Shown one piece after another: positions 61,232-64,000 of a stretch of 64,000 nucleotides of DNA. The DNA lies in NCBI GenBank assembly GCA_040757055.1, contig JBFLXY010000004.1, positions 1-64,000 of the forward strand, in the 5' to 3' direction. The DNA comes from JAJZRJ01 sp040757055 (GTDB taxonomy: Bacteria > Desulfobacterota > Desulfobulbia > Desulfobulbales > Desulfurivibrionaceae). A program made the translations under genes and the position numbers. The notes beneath the pieces are model-generated. The model searched no databases. It was not told where the DNA came from and saw only the letters and a list, made by a program, of their open reading frames with translations. The first letter of the stretch is position 1. Every line of letters starts with the position of its first letter.

Positions 61232-61833
61232 CGCCGCAGGCCGCTTTTTTCGATTACGGCGGCGTGCTCGCCGAAGAGGGCTACCATCAGGGGCTGCTCG
61301 CCATTGCCGCCCGGCATCGCTTGCCGGGCGGCCTTTTTTTCGAGACCGTCACCGAAATCATCTACGATTGCGGTTTCGTCGCCGGCCGGACCGACGAACA
61401 CCGTTTCTGGCAACTGGTGCGGGAACAGACCGGCATTGGTGGCAGCGATGCCGAACTGACCGGGGAAATCCTCAGCCGCTTCGTCCTGCGGCCGCGGATG
61501 ATCAAGGCCGTCCGCCGCCTCAAGGCGCAGGGGCTCAAGGTCTGCATCCTCAGCGATCAGACCGACTGGCTGGAGCGGCTCGACCGGCGCGACCGCTTCT
61601 TCGCCGAGTTCGACCAGGTCTTCAACAGTTTCCGGATGGGCAAGACCAAGCGGGATGCCTCGCTCTTCGGCGACATGACCCGGCAGATGGGCCTCGCGCC
61701 GGAGGACGCCTGGTTCATCGACGACAATGCCGGCCACATCGGGCGGGCCACTGCCCAAGGCTGGCAGGCGCACCTCTTCACCACCCAGGACGCCTTCTTC
61801 GCCGACCTGCAACAACGCCGCCTCTGGCCATAA
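61228..61833 (+). CDS. HAD-family hydrolase
   Basis: 201 aa from GTG overlapping the htpX stop (GTGA). F-F-D-Y-G-G-V-L is motif I with the nucleophilic Asp, C-I-L-S-D-Q motif II, and D-A-W-F-I-D-D-N-A-G-H motif IV. The acid at +2 of motif I is Tyr-Gly, so phosphatase activity is less certain; it may be a phosphatase or dehalogenase-like member. Substrate unknown. Confidence 0.82.
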   Translation: MTPQAAFFDYGGVLAEEGYHQGLLAIAARHRLPGGLFFETVTEIIYDCGFVAGRTDEHRFWQLVREQTGIGGSDAELTGEILSRFVLRPRMIKAVRRLKAQGLKVCILSDQTDWLERLDRRDRFFAEFDQVFNSFRMGKTKRDASLFGDMTRQMGLAPEDAWFIDDNAGHIGRATAQGWQAHLFTTQDAFFADLQQRRLWP

Positions 61834-61886
61834 CCGAGAGACAACCCTGGCCAAGCGGCCCCCTTGCCGCTATACTGGCAGCAGCC

Positions 61887-62846
61887 ATGAACTCCGTTGC
61901 CGCACCAGACCCCTCCAGCAATAAGCCGGCGCCGCTCCTTGCCGTCACCGGCCTGAGCAAGCAGTTCGGCGACCGCCTTGCCGTGGACGCCATCTCCTTC
62001 GCCGTGGCCAGGGGCGAATGTGTCGGCTTCCTCGGCCCCAATGGCGCGGGCAAGACCACCACCATCAACATGCTCCTCGGCCTGGTCACCATGTCGGCCG
62101 GCGCCATCCAGGTCTTCGATCTGCCGGTGCCGCGAAAACTCGCCGCCATCAAGGCGATGACCGGCGTGGTGCCCCAGGCGGACAGCCTGGACCCCGACCT
62201 CACCGTGGAGCAGAACCTGCTCCTCTATGCAAGCTACTACACCATTCCGCGCGCCACGGCCAAAGCGCGCACCAACGAACTGCTCCACTTTTTTGCCCTG
62301 GAATCCCGCCGGGGCGAGGTGATCGGCCAGCTTTCCGGCGGCCAGCGCCGCCGCCTGCTGCTGGCCCGGGCGCTCATCAACGATCCGCTCCTTCTCATCC
62401 TCGACGAGCCCACCATCGGCCTCGATCCCCAGGCGCGCCACCTCATGTGGGAGCGCTTGCAGGAACTCAAGGCCCGCGGCACCACCATCCTCCTCACCAG
62501 CCACTACCTCGACGAGGTGGCGCGCCTGAGCGACCGGGTGCTCATCATCGACCATGGCCGCATCGTGGCCCAGGGCGAACCAAGGCAGCTCATCACCGAC
62601 CTGGTCGGCATCGAGGTCTTCGAGGTGGAGGGCACCGGCGCGGAACTCGACCAGCTCGCGGCAGGGCTGGCCGGCTGCGAGGAGGCAAAAATCGAACGGG
62701 CGGGGGATACGCTGTACCTCTACGCCAAAAAGGAATGCCGCCACATCGAGGCGCTGCTCAAAAAATCGCGGGGATGGCTCAGGCGGCCGGCCAATCTCGA
62801 AGACCTCTTCATCCGGCTCACCGGCCGTTCGCTGCGGGAATCATGA
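61887..62846 (+). CDS. ABC transporter ATP-binding protein, NodI-like
   Basis: 319 aa. Walker A G-P-N-G-A-G-K-T-T (about 50), L-S-G-G-Q-R-R, L-I-L-D-E-P-T and the H-loop T-S-H-Y. The C-terminal ~80 residues extend past the ABC domain as in NodI/DrrA-type proteins. TATACT at 61871 may be its -10. Stop overlaps the permease (ATGA). Confidence 0.9.
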   Translation: MNSVAAPDPSSNKPAPLLAVTGLSKQFGDRLAVDAISFAVARGECVGFLGPNGAGKTTTINMLLGLVTMSAGAIQVFDLPVPRKLAAIKAMTGVVPQADSLDPDLTVEQNLLLYASYYTIPRATAKARTNELLHFFALESRRGEVIGQLSGGQRRRLLLARALINDPLLLILDEPTIGLDPQARHLMWERLQELKARGTTILLTSHYLDEVARLSDRVLIIDHGRIVAQGEPRQLITDLVGIEVFEVEGTGAELDQLAAGLAGCEEAKIERAGDTLYLYAKKECRHIEALLKKSRGWLRRPANLEDLFIRLTGRSLRES

Positions 62847-63601
62847 ACTGGTTCGCCTTCACCAAAATCTGGCAACGCAACGCCCTGGTCTGGCGCACCC
62901 ATATCATGGCCACCCTCATCGGCAACCTGGGCCAGCCGCTCCTTTTCCTGCTGGCCATGGGCTACGGCCTGGGCCATGCGGTGCCGCCCGTCGACGGCCT
63001 CACCTACCTCCAGTTTCTCGCCCCCGGCCTGGTCGCCTCGGCGGTGATGTACAGCGCCGCCTTCGAGAACACCTACGGCTCCTACACCCGGCTGAGTTTG
63101 CAAAAGACCTACGAGGCGATCCTCACCACGCCGCTGACCATGGCCGACCTGGCCTTGGGCGAAATCGCCTGGGGGGCCACCAAGGGGCTCATCGCCGCGC
63201 TCATCATGCTGGCCAGCCTGCCGCTTTTCGGGGTCTGGCCAAGCCCCTGGACCATCGCCCTGCTGCCGGTGCTCTTCATTTCCGGCGCCTTCTTCGCCGC
63301 CTTCGGCCTCATCATGACCGCGCTGGCCAGCGACTACGAATTCTTCAACTACTTCATCTCGCTGGTCATCACCCCGCTCTTTCTCTTTTCCGGCATCTTC
63401 TTCCCGCTCAATACCCTCTCGCCCACCGCCCGCCTCATCTGCGAGCACCTGCCGCTCACCCCGGTGGTCACCCTCTCCCGCATGTTCTGCTACGGCCGCT
63501 TTGCCGAACCGTTGCTCTGGAAGATCCTCGGCCCGCTGCTGCTCGCCGCGGCCGCCACCTGGCTGGCCATCACCCTGCTCCGGCGGCGACTGATCCGATA
63601 G
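62843..63601 (+). CDS. ABC-2 type permease, NodJ-like
   Basis: 252 aa, six helices. ABC-2 signature F-L-A-P-G-L-V-A and the A-L-A-S-D-Y-E-F-F-N-Y region match NodJ/RfbA-type permeases. Together with the preceding gene it makes an exporter of a polyketide, drug or glycolipid; the substrate is unknown. Confidence 0.88.
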   Translation: MNWFAFTKIWQRNALVWRTHIMATLIGNLGQPLLFLLAMGYGLGHAVPPVDGLTYLQFLAPGLVASAVMYSAAFENTYGSYTRLSLQKTYEAILTTPLTMADLALGEIAWGATKGLIAALIMLASLPLFGVWPSPWTIALLPVLFISGAFFAAFGLIMTALASDYEFFNYFISLVITPLFLFSGIFFPLNTLSPTARLICEHLPLTPVVTLSRMFCYGRFAEPLLWKILGPLLLAAAATWLAITLLRRRLIR

Positions 63602-63610
63602 GAGGGAACG

Positions 63611-63991
63611 GTGCTCGACCACAAAAAGCTCGCAGTCATCCACATCGTCAAGAAGGAGCTGGGGTTAAGCGACCAGGCATACCGCGACGCGCTGGAGAAG
63701 ATCACCGGCGTGCGCTCGGCGAGAGATCTGGACGAAGCGGGCTTTCGCACCCTCATGCGCCATTTCGCAAAGAGTCGCCACTACCGGGTGAACGCGCAGG
63801 GGATGACCTTCCGCCAGCAGCTCTTCATCAGGCACCTGGCGGAAGACCTCGGCTGGGACCAGACCCACTTCCGCAACTTCCTGCGGAAATATTACAAAAA
63901 GGACGACCTCGCCGCCTTGAGCCGGAGCGAGGCGAGCAAGGTGATCGAGTCGCTGAAGCAGATCCTCGCCCACCGCCCGCTGCCGGGATGA
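63611..63991 (+). CDS. GemA/Mu gp16-like protein (DUF1018)
   Basis: 126 aa from GTG (AGGAGGGAA upstream). Pattern L-A-V-I-H-I-V-K-K-E-L-G-L-S-D-Q-A-Y-R with a downstream D-L-D-E-A-G-F and a C-terminal R-Q-Q-L-F-I-R-H-L resembles phage Mu gp16/GemA proteins. These occur in Mu-like phages and as orphans in chromosomes. No other phage gene is in the window, but the sequence ends 9 bp later. Confidence 0.75.
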   Translation: MLDHKKLAVIHIVKKELGLSDQAYRDALEKITGVRSARDLDEAGFRTLMRHFAKSRHYRVNAQGMTFRQQLFIRHLAEDLGWDQTHFRNFLRKYYKKDDLAALSRSEASKVIESLKQILAHRPLPG

Positions 63992-64000
63992 TTATCAGGC

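Overview
The window is G+C-rich, densely packed chromosomal DNA of an anaerobic, energy-conserving bacterium. A sulfate-reducer-like member of the Desulfobacterota (for example a Desulfobulbales relative) fits best. The signs are a complete six-subunit Rnf complex with its own flavin transferase, an archaeal-type split glutamate synthase with several ferredoxin modules, an indolepyruvate:ferredoxin oxidoreductase with two phenylacetate-CoA-ligase-like genes, rubredoxin and desulforedoxin-like proteins, and a carboxynorspermidine pathway. The taxon is inferred from gene content only. No 16S or other marker gene is present.

Layout. 0-0.1 kb: 5' end of an IS1595-like transposase running off the left edge. 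0.1-0.6 kb: non-coding region with repeated TCGGCAA dyads. 0.6-4.7 kb: glutamate dehydrogenase and a large PEP/pyruvate-binding-domain protein. 4.8-11.9 kb (minus): rnfCDGEAB-apbE. 12.4-17.4 kb (plus): three-gene glutamate synthase. 17.5-21.2 kb (minus): small unknown protein and a giant MalT/SARP-like regulator. 21.5-23.2 kb: amtB-glnK behind a clear sigma-54 promoter. 23.2-25.8 kb (minus): carboxynorspermidine dehydrogenase and decarboxylase separated by a MITE-like repeat. 25.9 kb: tRNA-Lys(CUU). 26.2-35.8 kb: housekeeping and signalling genes (folA, rubredoxin, desulforedoxin-like protein, GDSL lipoprotein, a frameshifted response regulator/diguanylate cyclase, ettA, a membrane GGDEF protein, ferredoxin-nitroreductase, slyX, an SSL2-like helicase). 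35.9 kb: porin. 37.6-50.5 kb (plus): amino-acid catabolic island iorAB-paaK-ACT-livJHMGF-paaK-aminotransferase-MFS. 50.6-64 kb: amidohydrolase, Mut7-C nuclease, hrpB, two aldolases, lipoprotein and macrodomain pair, bactofilin/M23 peptidase, Smr protein, htpX, HAD hydrolase, NodIJ-type ABC exporter and a GemA/Mu gp16-like protein at the right edge.

How it fits together. The first 25 kb centre on nitrogen assimilation (GDH, GOGAT, AmtB, GlnK) and on ferredoxin/NAD energy coupling (Rnf). The island at 37-50 kb looks like uptake of branched-chain or aromatic amino acids (Liv), transamination, oxidative decarboxylation by IOR to acyl-CoA plus reduced ferredoxin, and CoA-ligase/acyl-CoA interconversion. 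Its reduced ferredoxin could feed Rnf.

The observations most worth checking are: (i) RnfA with a secreted Ig-like N-terminal extension; (ii) rnfD with no usable canonical start for its conserved N-terminus; (iii) overlapping Fur/PerR-type palindromes before the desulforedoxin-like/rubredoxin pair, whose rubredoxin has a C-P-C instead of C-x-x-C knuckle; (iv) a single-base frameshift inside a receiver domain; (v) several genes whose -10 box lies exactly 6 nt before the start codon, suggesting leaderless mRNAs; (vi) CTGACT-type heptamer repeats placed between operon genes; (vii) the TCGGCAA dyads upstream of gdhA. No CRISPR array, rRNA or complete prophage was seen.
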